Shown here piece after piece: positions 44,325 to 57,600 of a DNA stretch of 64,000 nucleotides. Position numbers and translations under genes: made by a program. Each line of letters begins with the position of its first letter. Positions within the stretch are counted from its first letter, which is position 1. The notes beneath the pieces were generated by a model, which was not told where the DNA came from, ran no database searches, and worked only from the letters and a program-made list of their open reading frames with translations. The stretch spans positions 6,770,501 to 6,834,500 of the forward strand of contig NC_059541.1 in the NCBI RefSeq assembly GCF_905220415.1, in the 5' to 3' direction. Origin of the DNA: Colias croceus (lineage: Eukaryota; Arthropoda; Insecta; Lepidoptera; Pieridae).

Positions 44325-46610
44325 GGGGAGGAGAAATTGTAGAGTGCGACTGCGTAGGCGCGAAGCGAGGAGGTGCGCGGGCGCGGTGCATTGCTTCTTT
44401 TTTACCTTTTTTGCTGCTCTACCCTTGCTTCGCTTGCTATGTGTATACTTGTATAGCGATCGTTTTATTCTGTTCTTGTTTTCGTAGCTCCGAACGCTAG
44501 CAGGTAAATAATGATGCTACTTTTTCTTATTGGTTTCGCTACGCCTGAAACTATGTTTTTTTCTACAGGAATAGGTACTTACTATGCAATCAATACTATG
44601 CATGAATTCAAATGCAATAGAAGATAATTTTACGGTAAGGAGATTCTAAACAATTAAAGCTTGTTTTGATGTTTAAATTACATATACACTCTACAGTATT
44701 CCGCCACAAATTAATTATAATTTTAATAGGCTATTTGTCTAATTTAATTAATAGAAAAGAACGTGTGCTATAGGAAAGGGCCGTAACGACACAGCAGGAT
44801 TAACTTTAAATTTTGTCTATTGTTCTTAAATATAAAAAGGAAACCGAAACTTTTTAAAATCACAGCAAGTTTCGGCGTTGATTCTTGTGCATACAAAGCG
44901 TACTAAACATACGACTCGTCTAAAAAACAACAATCAAATATCCTTTGCCTGACGTGGATCGCGTAAAATAAAGTGTCGTGCCACACGAGGCGTTTTTACG
45001 AATGCAACAAGAATTCTTATAAGAAATTGAGCTGCATCGCTAGAAAACCGGCGGTGTACGCTAGATCCCGGAATTTGGGTTCGGGGTGAATACCCTCGTG
45101 TCAGTAAAAACTATTTTCAAGGTTAGCACGGCGCAAGGAGGGGAGCGTCGCGGGTGCAGGGCGAATTCGGCGCGGGACGAAGGAGGGGACCCGCGGACGC
45201 GCCGAAATGCTGATAGCCCTCCGTCCCTGGGCCCGCTCCCCGCCCTGTCGGCACTCCATCGGCTTCATGCAAGTCTGTCTATGCCACAGATACGATTCGC
45301 TTCGCTAACACTTTGAAATGCATTAGCTGTGACTTTGTAGCACATTATTTATTAATTACGTAATGGAAGATTTTAAGTAACTACATAATCGAATGCAAGA
45401 TTTAATATGATTGTAATACCTAGTAATTTTTCATATGTAGGTAATGGCACGTTTTTTGGTCAAGATAAATTCATATTTGAATCAAATTGGATTGTTACTT
45501 ACCTATTTAGATTTGGTTTAAAGATTGTGAAAAGATAAAAATCGGATACCTAATTAATTATAGAGCCGTGTTGATGACTCTATAATAAATTGAAATGTTT
45601 TTTGTTTACTTAATTAATAATTTGGATTATAATATTATAAGTTTGTGGTTTCAAAAGTCAATATTTGCGTACATACGTATACTTACATATTATATATCGT
45701 AGGTAAGTGAGTACCTATACGGTAAAGTTATGGGAGTCAAGATGCATTAGGTAAAATAAATTCTTCTATATTAAGCTGTACACAATGTACAGAGGTCCCC
45801 TTCGTGTAATTTGCTATTAATTCAACGCTTGCTCTTGCCTTTTTACCTTAATGAGCTTTTACTATTGCTTCCTCGTGCTGCGCTCACGTAAACAAAAATC
45901 ACCTTTACGGGTAATGAATCAGTGATAAAAAATTATATAATATATTTGATTATTTTTTAAATATGATAATAAACATTAGAAAATTAAGCTTTAACGATAT
46001 AGATACATAGATTATGGTAGAAATTAAAAAAATCGCTCGTTTTATGAAATTTAGGAAGATCGTGAGGGCGAGGATCTATATTTCACATCCTTTGTACTTT
46101 ATACGTATTTCGTATTAGTAACATACGTAATGTAAAATTGTTTTATTATAATCAGAAATTTGAAAAGAACACCCTTCATGATGGTCGCGTTTTAAGAATA
46201 ATTATCCAGAGTTTACTTTTAATTTCGGTACGGCCATGTACCTACCTATACCTATTTGAACTGCGGCCGCGGTACACAACAATTAAGTGGCCAGCGCGTA
46301 GGATAGTGCGTGCAGTGGGTGCGTGCGATAGCGATCTCCGCGGGCCATTCCCCTCTCTCTCCACCAAAACAACATTCTAAGTATTTGTGAGCAGGAGGGT
46401 TTTTTGCGCGAAGCCCAGGGGTGGCGGAGCGCAATCGCCCGTCACGGCACAAAAAATACTATTAAATAACTCAAGAGAACCGCGGGGCGGATTGTGCGTG
46501 ATCGTGATCCAGTCGAATTAACGCCAGCGACAATGGTTCGGCTAGTTAAACTCGAATATTTTCGACAGAGCTAGCGTGAGTCGAGACTCGAGAAGGTATA
46601 AGGTAATAAT
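44325..46610. promoter_or_regulatory. Cluster of CpG-rich islands, candidate promoter region
   Basis: Three CpG-rich patches stand out: 44335-44400, 45105-45265 and 46250-46610. The third includes GCGGCCGCGG, an NK2-type TTAAGTGG near 46283 and a possible splice donor (GAAG|GTATAAG) near 46596. These could be a promoter and untranslated first exon of a gene outside the window. The open frames across them have no domains. Confidence 0.3.
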
Positions 46611-46803
46611 CCATAATAAGATTACGTATTTAACGCAAACCGCATAAAAAGTGTTAACCTGTGGGGATTTAGATGGGTTCTAATGATAATATTTTCAGCA
46701 AAGAAGTCACTTTTTTAACTTAGAGAATTAGGTAGTCATAATTAGTCCCACATGAAAAATGACCAAAGAAACAATGAATAATTGGAAGTCACAAGTCACC
46801 ATA

Positions 46804-47800
46804 GGGTAAACTTGCATAATTCGTACCTGCGCTTAAATCGTACCTCGTCTATATCTCGGCTTGGGTAATAGTTACCAGCGCCTCTGGTGGCATAAAATGT
46901 CAATAATAGTCGGCCATATTGCCATGTGACAAATAAATACCTGTTACGTTGCTCCCGACTAAAATATTTATCAAGTAAGTTTTTTCTTACTTTTTGAGTA
47001 ATTTTTTCGCACACTTCACAAGAACTGTCTTCCAAGTATACCGTTCATAAGTTGTTTAACTGTTTATTTTATATTTATGCGTATATTTGTGAATATATTT
47101 CACATAGTAAAGCCGGCTTGTTCGTTGACAGTTTTTTTTTGCGGCAAATTTGAAATTCTTTTGATACTTGTGCCTATTTCGTACTCGCAGCAACTTCTTA
47201 AAACGTACCTGTACGAACGAACGAAAACACCTCAAAAAGGAAACAAGAAAAAGAAACAAGAACAAGATGAAAATGACAGTTGGTATTGCAAAATATGTCA
47301 AGAAGACGTTAAAGAAAACATGATTAAATGCGGTAATTGTGAAGTATGGGTACCTACCCATACTTCACAATTACCTACATGAGCTATGTGCAGGGACAAC
47401 TAAAAAACAAAATGTTATTACTGCAATGACTGTCAGGATTTGGTAAAGACCATCCGCTGTATTAATAAGAATTAATCTAGGTACATTAAAATTAAGAAAA
47501 AGAGGAGAAGATTATTAAGATTGTGATTTTTAAGACTGTAAACCAATGATAGGATCTCAAAGTACGATTTAAGAATATACTAGTACGATTTAAGATGAAT
47601 GGTCTTAAATCGTACTTTTTTTAAGTTTTTGAAAATTGTTTATTTCTCAGAAGTTTATAAGATATATGTTATTTTTTGTTGAAATACTAATAGAACATTA
47701 GTGAAATTATAATTACTTAATATAAATAACTGTGTATCATTGTTCATTTCCAAAATTTTTGAGGTTCTCCTTAAGTGGTACGAATTAGGCAAGTTTCCCC
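46804..47800 (+). mobile_element. pogo-like derivative with GGGTAAACTTGC-type termini
   Basis: Bordered by TA (46802-46803, 47801-47802). Terminal repeats GGGTAAACTTGCATAATTCG and the inverse of GGGGAAACTTGCCTAATTCG match at 18 of 20 positions. Inside, CGTACC and AGTACGATTTAAG words repeat near both ends. It retains a decayed zinc-finger segment of a transposase-type protein (next entry). It is the only clear transposon I see between 39965 and 64000. Confidence 0.75.
47205..47460 (+). pseudogene. Remnant of a PHD-like zinc finger, interrupted by a palindrome
   Basis: The frame reads WYCKICQEDVKENMIKCGNC, then EVWV, and is broken by an inverted duplication around 47332-47375. It resumes as HELCAG and YYCNDCQDLVK. 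The pattern C-x2-C...C-x2-C...W-x-H-E-x-C...C-x2-C is that of the PHD-like finger at the C-terminus of many insect pogo-type transposases. Upstream is Lys/Glu-rich. It is non-functional. Confidence 0.6.
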
Positions 47801-47802
47801 TA

Positions 47803-50800
47803 CCTACTCTACATTTTAGACTTAACGCCGCAAAGGATGTGTTGTTTTCTCTGCATTTTTCTCCTATTAGAATATTTCCAAATCATAATTGAATTTAACC
47901 AACTGCAACACTGTCAACAAAAAGGACTAATTCGATCATTCGATCGGTCCATCCTCTTTGACAAAACTAATATAGAGTCTTTGGGTAAGTAAATAAATAA
48001 TTATGACGTGTTTGTCTACTGTTAAAATAAAAATATAATATAATATGCAGTTTTTTAGAAAACTCTATCTTTAATAACCTCCATCCCAAAAGTAAAATTT
48101 TGAATTTTATAAGATAGATATTTCGTGTAGGTAAATACACGAAATAATAACAATTATACCTATTGACCACGTAACAAGAGGCAATGTGAATCTAGAAAGC
48201 AAAAAATATTTGTCTATTCACAATGTGTATTTTACATATTGAAAAATTAATTGATACCACATGGATCTGGATTCCGCGTTAATGTTTTACAATGTTTGTT
48301 CAGCAGTGGCATTGTAATATTATTTTAAGATCTATAAAGTATATGAGTTCAATCCTTTAAAAGGGCTATTATTGCATCTTTATCGCTTGCATATTAGGAA
48401 TAAGGATGTCTTATTGATAGGAAAATAATTAATGAATTTGTTTTAACATAATACCTACTTACTTAGAATCAACAAACTATTTCCAAAAGGGGCGAAATAC
48501 AAACTAACAATTTTCAACACATTTTTGTATTACTTTGTAGAAATATTCTATTTCAACTTTTCTATTCAAGTTTTGTATGTTTAGAAATCTAATCAATCAG
48601 TGTATAAAAGGCTAACATTTTAAGACATTGTAAATGCGGTGCACAACGACGTTGCTGTGCACTTCTAGGTGTCATGAATTTAAATTAATTGAAAACTTAA
48701 TAGCCACTTTTAGCATAAGGCAGCGACGATCATTAAGATACATAAACAACATCATTAGCAGATAAGACGAGTCGATCATCGATTGCCAAAGAAATGGCAG
48801 TGACCCAGAACACATGTTGTAAATCCAGGATTCTTTCATCACTTAGGAAACAAGCCGTGTCAAACGTAATGGACATATATTCATAAATCACTCAATTATA
48901 CCTACTTCTTTCGGTCTCAAAATAGTATCTAGCAAATTTAAGTTTAGGATCATTAATCACAATTTAACATCTTGACGATTAAAATACCTATAGAATTCAT
49001 CTCATTTTCTATTTATTTTTTCTTCCAAAATTCGTCGTCAATGGCAGGTCCTACAAAAATAAATATAAAAGTAGGTAGGTACCTAAACATAGGTATTTGT
49101 ACTACAATCATCTGTAATAGAAACTTATTCGCAGTTTATTGTTTACATTTTTGAATAAATTACTACACTTAATTGTTAAAATCCAGCAATCTTACGTGCA
49201 CGTTTATTTCGGCGTTCATTTGCAAAGTGCCTTTTCGTGTGGTCAAGCGAGTGAATCGCGCGAATATATCGATTATTCTTATCTAATCAGTATCGTTGGC
49301 GTGTCGCGCTGTTACTCGCATAAAATGGAAATAAAACACACGCATACTTGCCAGCGAAAAAATGATAATTTCTTAAGAATAAAGCGCATGCGTCTCGTAG
49401 GAGGAATTATTGGTTATCGAGTGTCGCGAACTCCGCCTCCACATAGCTGGGCTCCTTTAATTTTTAATCATTACTTTTCAAGTAACGTTCGTGAATCCAC
49501 TTATCCTTAACATTTATAAATCGATTCTTGAATTACTGCTCACTTATACCTACGTGTTAACCTTTAGGTATCGAATGTTCTAGTAGTCATTCTAAACAAA
49601 AGATTGTTTTTAGTAGGGCATCACCATATCTATGACTCAAGAAAGACTAGCTATGTTGCATCTTATGCCTTTTTTAGCCTATAGGAATATCAAGATCATT
49701 AAATATTTTAGGTAGGTACAACTGAAAATACTTTATTAGGTTACCCACACTGCACTACAGGCTACCTACCTACATGTACCTAGGTAAGAAAACTACAAAC
49801 AATTCATAAAAGTTATCTTAGTTACCTATTCGCCAATATTTGAAAAAAATTTGGCAATTTCGCGCTTACGTATTAGTAAGTTTGTCTACTGATTTGGAAG
49901 TTGGATCGAAGTAAGCTAGAGACACTAGAGTTCCAATAGAAATTAAAAAGATTAGAATTTCCAATAGGTATGCCACACAGCTTTTAATTTTTAAATAGCT
50001 CACTTTCTTTAGCGAGTAGATACTGTTTCCTTTTAAATTTTTAATTCTACAAGCCAAAAAGTTAAATAGCAAGGCATAAATAAGAAGCGTTTAAAATTAA
50101 CTGCATATATTATATAGAGTTTTAACTCTACAAAGCATCTGTACTAATGCTTCTATTGTTATAAAATATTTTATTTGAATAATCTCGTGAAACAAATTCG
50201 CTAATCTCTAAATATAGCACGAAAATCTCCAAGTGAAAGAGTGATAATGCTAATTAAAGAGCACGAATCCGAGAAAAGATCTTGATAGGCTTCATTATAA
50301 TATCGCTTATATAATTCATAAGTATGTGAAAGCATTTATTTAAACTAGTTTGCGGCACATTCCACCTGCTATATAATCCGCGCTGTTTCGCAACTGTACC
50401 TAGCAGTATCTATGTCACAGTGAGGGACTGGGACAGACGTAGCGAGAAGCCGGAGGAAAGATAAGGACGCAACGCTCAAATCAGACTCGCTTCGAGAGGA
50501 CGGAGGGGCACATATTTCTGTACCTACTTCGTTATCTGTTCGCGAATATTCTTGCGCAACGTACAACAGGGAAAATAGGTTTCTATTAACATCGAAAACA
50601 TGCATGAGATTGCAACACACATGACCTCATTCGCAACCAATATCCTTTACAAAATAGCTCTTATCAGTTTAACCTAACCGACAGTTATTGATTCGAATTC
50701 GGCACTCGTAGTTTGCGATTAATAATTAAATTAAATCGCTCACTTGATAGGTTGACTGTAAGCGGCGGAACAAATGTCGACTTTTCTTTGAATTGAAGTG

Positions 50801-51305
50801 AAAAATATGTTTTTTTAAATGTTCTAATTTTTATTTGGGTGACAAGACACGTTGTTATTATACTAATGATAATATTTTATGTCTCTAACTGGATAATGGA
50901 AATACCTAACGCAAAATAGGTATATAAGTGTTATGGAAAATTTTGTAGGTATATAATAGAATCCATTAGGTATAACTCGGCTATATACAAGAGGTTAGAG
51001 ACAATATGGTTACTTTTATAGGCGAATAAGTTTCTTCTGGGCATAGGATTACCCACTCTTTAGTTTTTTGGTCATTTAATTTATAAAACAATAGCTTAAT
51101 TGTTTATTAACTATTACCATTAAGTACTTAGGATATTAGAAAAAATGTAAGTTTTATCTGCGTACAATGACGTAATCTTAGGATAATTTAGTTATCCTTC
51201 AAAAAGTGACATGCATCTAGAACTGTTGGACTCTTTTTAACGATGGTGGCCCAGCTACATTTTACAGTTAATTAAAATAACTTCAAGCTAGATGTGATCG
51301 TTTTA
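47803..51305. other. Gene-free stretch with scattered GC-richer islands
   Basis: AT-rich DNA with GC-richer islands near 48630-48830, 49195-49460 and 50375-50640. Frames at 49139-49510 and 50369-50620 follow these islands but show no domain. No transposon termini were recognised. Confidence 0.35.
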
Positions 51306-51309
51306 CATC

Positions 51310-51600
51310 GATTTGCAACCTGTTATCGATAGTCCGTTATAGTCGCTGGCCGGGTCCCCATTGGCGACGGCTTGGCAAACATGTTGGTTACGAAAGCGCT
51401 GTACAGAAGCCGCTAGATTCGCGCTCCACTACCGCGCCCGCGCAGCGCCGTCAACATGGCGGCCACGCACGTCCACCGTGTCAATGGCCTCCACTATGCG
51501 CTTGCGCAACCACACGCGCGAATCTCAACAGCAAAACAAAGTCTTCGCTGTGCATGTGTGCGTCTACACCTACAACTAGCCGTGAACACATTTGTCGATG
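51310..51600. promoter_or_regulatory. CpG-rich candidate promoter with DRE and YY1/Pho-like sites
   Basis: TATCGATA (DRE, bound by DREF in flies) at 51324-51331 is followed by a strongly CpG-rich 170-bp stretch. That stretch contains AACATGGCGGCC near 51450, a YY1/Pho-type core. This pairing is common at housekeeping insect promoters. A 59-codon frame starting MAATHVHRVN at 51453 lies inside it; I cannot support it as coding. Confidence 0.4.
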
Positions 51601-54600
51601 TTGTTCGTTGCGTTTCTGCGCTAGTTTGATTTGCGTCTGTAGTAGTGAAGGGCTCATACTGGAAGTGGTCGACCTGTAATGTTTAATTTTAATATAAAAG
51701 ACCTCTTTGAATTAATCGAAGGTTTTATTTATACTTGCATAAATAAGGTTAGACGTATCAAGGAAATTACAGTTCCTACCTACTTTTAAGTACCTAAAGG
51801 TCTTATCTACTCAGTAGATACTTTTTAGGCTTCCTTGTAGGAAAATAAAATTACACATTTCTAATTTACTATTGTTATAGGTATTAACTTGTTAGTTGTT
51901 ACCAGTTCATAATTAACGCGAAAGTGTTCTTAACTGCGTTCGATCCTATGTGGGGACATACAAAAAGTATTCATTTGTAAAGGCATAGATGGATAACCTA
52001 GTTGTTTAAAGAAAATGGTTCATTGAAAGAGATTTTAAATGCATCTGAACGATTGGGGCACAAGGGGTCACGACTCACGGGAAGTTACCTTGTTTTACAT
52101 CAATGATAAACCATTTTGTCAATAAAAATTTATTAGATAGGTATTGTATACGAATTCTATTAAAATCTCTTTCCACTATTTTTATTAATAAATAATTAAA
52201 CTAACGTTTCTTTCAGTGAAACAACTAGAAGTCTAGAAATTTAGAAAACATTTGTACTACATTGTAAGTGATCTACCTACTCATAGTCGTGATATAGAAT
52301 TCTTTATTAGTAGGTCAAACATTTTATATTGTATACCATCATTCGGCGATAGCATTGCAATAAAGATGTCAACCGAACCGGCGAACCCGTTAAAACTGGA
52401 AAACTTGTGGAGCTGGCAAGAAAAATTTCGTTATTTCTTATTGGCATAGCTCTTTTATCTAGAATTGATTAAAAAAATGAGGAAAGATTATTTTTACTCA
52501 TTGGAATATAGCTTTTAGCAATGGATGTTAATGGTCCACAATGATATTAATTGCTTTGTTTGATAAGCAGACAAATCCAGAATTTTCTTCGCGTTTTAAA
52601 TGGCCATGGTACAAGAATAATAAGTATAATATTATAATATCTAATGCTACCTTGACGATACTCGTATATGTGTAAATTTTTATTGGAATATTATGTTCTT
52701 TTACCTAGTATAAAAATATTGTATAATGCAAAAAATAAGTAAGTAAGTAAATATAATAGGTATAATGTTTTTAAAGTTTAATAAAGTTTTTGTGTTCAAT
52801 TTTGATTAGTTTCATATTTTTCCTAAATTTTGACCCAGTGAAATACAAACTACCTGAGATTTATGTTTACATGTGCTAGTTAAAGTTACAATTATGGATA
52901 TGCCTAAATATGGCGAGCTACGAATATGTAAATTTACGAAAACACTGTTTTTAGGTCACCGCGTGTTAGTGGTGTGCACATTTCTTTGTAGACCTGCACC
53001 TTAAGTTGTAAGTAATATAAAAGTAAGACACATTTCTCAATGAAAAACTGAAATTTCTTAATTTTTCAAATTTTTTACAACCTAGCTCTATAATTCAATG
53101 TTTTTCTAAAGCACAAAAAGCTTGCAAGCTGTCCTTGTCAAGCACAGCATAGGTGAAATATTGTTATTAATAAAATTCAATGTTCATTTCCGTATATACG
53201 TCATGGTAACCTTTCAAATGCCCAGAAGTTGTTGTTGCATGCGAATCGGAAGTGTTCCGAAGAGGCCGTGGCGAGCGACACGTGTAAGACTTGCGCAAGC
53301 CAACCTTGCGCGAATATGGCCGATACCAAGAAAATACAGATAATATACTTAGCTGTGATCGGATATAATATACGTTACATTCACGTGATGGTTAAAGTTG
53401 TAATGACGAGGAAAGCTGTATATGTTTAAGAGCGTGTCTCTACATTTTACGTAGAGCTTCCGTTCATGCTTTGATCATACAGAACTAACACATTGAAGGG
53501 CCTTTAAAAACAATTATTATTACCGATGCTTTAAATTCCTGTACAATTCCGCATCCATGTTTCTTAATTTATTACAGAATTAATTATAAAACAATGCCAA
53601 ATGACTGAATTGCGTATTAAATTAATTTTTTACAGTAATTAATTGCTGCCAATGTTTTTGAGTAGCGAATCAAAGGGCCTCGTCGTCAGCCATGGAAGGT
53701 CGGTAAGACCTTCTGCCACACATTACCTACTGTCGTTAACATTGATAACAACACTTATGCAAATTGTTTTCCATCTTAAATTTTAGTTAATTGCGTAATA
53801 ACCAATGTTTGACTGAAGAAACTCGAATATTGCACGTTTCTAGAGCTTTGATATTATTATTTTATTTTATTTTAAGTTTGCAATAAGTTGATCAATATAT
53901 ATTATTTCATCAATATATAATCTATAACATATACTTCCTACGAATAGAAAATACAAAAAACAGGCTTTGTACTAAATTTTTAAACCCAAAGCGTAGACTA
54001 CCTACGTTTACCTATTTAACACGTAGTTGCTGTTATTTGATAACAACTCATTACGAGTATATGTCGCTTGCATTGCCTTGATATTAGATTATTTGTTCTT
54101 ATCTATTTATGTTTTCATGTTTCTATTTAAAAATAAGTGTGTTTATTTGCACAAATTGTTTTCTGCGTTTTCTTTCAATATTCTCGAAATACGACGTAAA
54201 TTGATGCCTACTTGAGAGAGTTTGAACTTTGTTTGAAAAATATCAAAACGATAGTAATCATTAATCAATGAGTATACTTTTCGAATTAAAATAAATAAGT
54301 TACATTTGATTCTATAATATTTTCTTGTGTGCATTGAAATTGGCATTATGTATCATTTTTATTTCAAGATGATGTAAAATACAAATATAAAAAAATTAAA
54401 AATGTATTTTAGTCTTCAAATATATAGAAAACAATTCAAATTTTAGCCGAGCAACGCAGTACTCGTGCTACCAGATCAGTTCAAGGAGAGCTCTGCGAAC
54501 GTAAAGGGCCGCGTCAGCGTCACGCTCTGCCATTGACCCACTTACGTACCTATACCTAACCGGCGTGCGCGCAAGTATACTCGCTACTGAAAGCCCTTTA

Positions 54601-57600
54601 CGATGTCACGTATGCGCATAAACACATTCGAAGTTTTTACAGCTATTTTATATGTACCTATATTTAAACTATTGCAGTTTGTGGTATATATATTTATCGC
54701 ATACAATATTATGGCAAGTTTAGAACTGAAATACGATTTATACCTTACTTAATTTCAAATTCGAAACAGATAAGTTCGAAAATTAAGTAGTATTTAAGGT
54801 TATGTACTGAAAAATGACTCGGTAATATTTCATTCCGTAATTCTGATCCATGCCATAAGCCATTTAGCCACTAGAAAAAACATTCGAAACAAGACAATTT
54901 ATGAATTGTATTCCATATGCCCTGCGACTCATGTAAAATACAAAGACACTTTTGAACGCGAGTGTTCAATTTCAGCGGCGCGGGCGCCCGTTCGCCAGTT
55001 GTTTGTGGCGCTTCTCAAGGCGACGCGACGGTGGCTCTGCCGCAAATAATTCTGCTATTGTGAAACAACTGTCTTATCACCCGCCCAGGACCTTGGTCGG
55101 ATCACATGAATTACGGTCAAGTTGACGATTTCAAGATTACACTTTTATATGATAATAAAATATCCGTAGCAGTTTCAATGCTATCCTCTACGCAAATAGT
55201 TGACTTTTCATTAAACATCCGATTGAGTTTTCTATCTTTTCTCTAGCTTATTTCTCATTCTAACGTTACAAACTTCTAACTCTTCTAACGATAATGTTAA
55301 TCTTAAGGGTAGGGTTGTTGTCCTTCTCCAAAAACTTTATTATATTTACATTTAGTTAAACATGATCCGTCGAAAATCGTATAAATTTCCTGTAGTCGAA
55401 TAAGATAATGCAAAGGCATTGAAGTCACTGACATTTAAATTGGATGAATATTATTGCATCGTCTGCTGAATAAAACACAAAGGGGGATGAACTTTGAAAT
55501 AATTCGTCTATCTCAGACATGGAAACAGATGCGTTATTCATCATACGAGTATACTCATTATCTCAAGGGGCATACCAGCGATAAATGCGCCGGAGTTGGC
55601 GTCAATGCACTCCACAGCATGCTAGGTCAGTTCCCTGTGAGTCAGGCCCTAATGCACCGTTACGTACATAACGCATCGTGATCTTTACTTTCATTATGAT
55701 AAGATGCAATGTTCGAAGCTTCTTACAGTTTCCACTCCATAGACGTCCCTCGAACATTCCGGATGCAGCGATCGAAAACATTCTGTTATGAATAACGCAA
55801 TGTATGTTTATCATACAAGATGTGGATGATAAACAGATAGCTCGGTAAAGAAATTCAATAGAAATAACTAGCTCGTTGCCGATGCTCAACAGACAATTAT
55901 CATTACCCAGTGATCTAGTGACTTTACAGAAACGCGTATACAACTACTGACGTTTGTACTTTCGTTTTCAATTTTTATTATAGGTACGTTTCATTGTTTG
56001 CTTCGTTATCTTAATTTTATAAGTTGAATCAAGTAATGGTTAATAGTTAGCTTCCGCCTTTAGCAAGGAGACGATTCAATTACAAATACAAATAAGCTTA
56101 CGAACCTACGTACGTAGCATGCTAGAACGATCATACCTATAAGAATAAAGAAACATTATCATTTACAAATGCCATTAAGATTGGTGAACTTATTTGAATA
56201 ATTGTTGATTAAGTAATCGAAGCCCTGACCATCTGCTTGTTTGCGTGTCCCTCAATGCCCTGAGCCCTCCCTAGTGGAGACAAGTAACCCTTCCTGGTCA
56301 CCGGCCACCCTTCGGACATAGATTTTTTACAACCGCAAACAAAGTTAATGAGAAATATTGGTAACGGAAATACTTCAACGAACATATCAGATTATTCAAT
56401 ATTTATATGCATTAACTTTTTTAATATGAATGTAGGTATTGTATGTCATTGTGATTGCTACCTGTTTGTAGATAACTATATGTATTTAATGGTGTTATGA
56501 AGTCCATCCATCCTCAGAAACTGGAGCATTTATAATTATAAGAATCGTGTACCTTATTACACAGTTAATACCTACGCAAAAATAGAAAAGTTATTAGTAT
56601 TTCTGTATCAAGCGAATTTCTTTTAAAATCTCAGAATAGTTATATATTAAAGTTCTCGTTAGTATAAGTAGATTGTATTAAAAACAAAAAATAAAATTAT
56701 TATATTGTTTTTCCAGCATGTAACACAGAAAATAGCAACAGGCATCCTATAATTTTTAAATAAGCTTTATTATAACAGCAAACCGATATTTTCGAACGGT
56801 TTACATTGCATTGATAATTGCAGGGTCATAAGTTAAAACAGGGTGTGTAAGGGCAGATGTAAAAACCACTAGCTAAAGAAATAATCATGATATATCAGGC
56901 ATGATCTGCAACCGTGTGCATTGGTGCAGCTTTAACTGAGTGACCAATAGCGAGCCCGTATTATAGCGCATTAAATTATTCACCATGGGGTAAAAGAAAG
57001 CCCTCTTGAAGATAAAAATGCGATTCATACATTATAGTCGTTTAGATATAGATAGAGTTTAGCCACCGGTGAACACATTTTTTCATTTAATTAGATAGTC
57101 TTATAAGATTGGAATATAATATAAGAATTTAACAAGGTTTGCAGGTTGTTCTCAATCGATTATTCAAAAGGAAAATTAATTAGAAAATCTAGTCTTTGTA
57201 TACCTACTATACGTTTGTGCATCATAACTACATATGTGTATAATTTGAATAAGCCTGCCTAGCATTAGAAAAAGCATAAATTTATTGTGAGCTTTATTAG
57301 GCGAATGAAAAATAAAGAAAAAAGCGTTTGTATCACATTTTACAAGGTATTCAAGAACTATATTAGAATTGAGATTTATAATTAAGCACAGTGTTTCGCG
57401 TGAGTCTCAACAGTTATAACACGAAAAGACAACAAATTATTTAATATTTTTTATGCAAATTTTGTATTTAGTAAATGTACAAAATAATGGCGGTCCTTCA
57501 TCAAGAGTGGAGCGGAAACGTTTTGGTAGGGTTGCGATTTATTGCGGACAGCTACGGACCGAAACGGCCAACAGGCGGTGACCCTTTTGCTTTAATTGGA

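Noticed and set aside
47056..47361. Minus-strand 101-aa frame opposite the zinc-finger remnant
   Set aside because: Shadow of the plus-strand pogo-type remnant; no features of its own.
51361..51579. 72-aa plus-strand frame in the CpG-rich block (and an overlapping 59-codon frame at 51453)
   Set aside because: Both owe their length to low stop-codon density in CpG-rich DNA; no domain, and the Arg/Ala/Thr-rich composition is typical of such artefacts.
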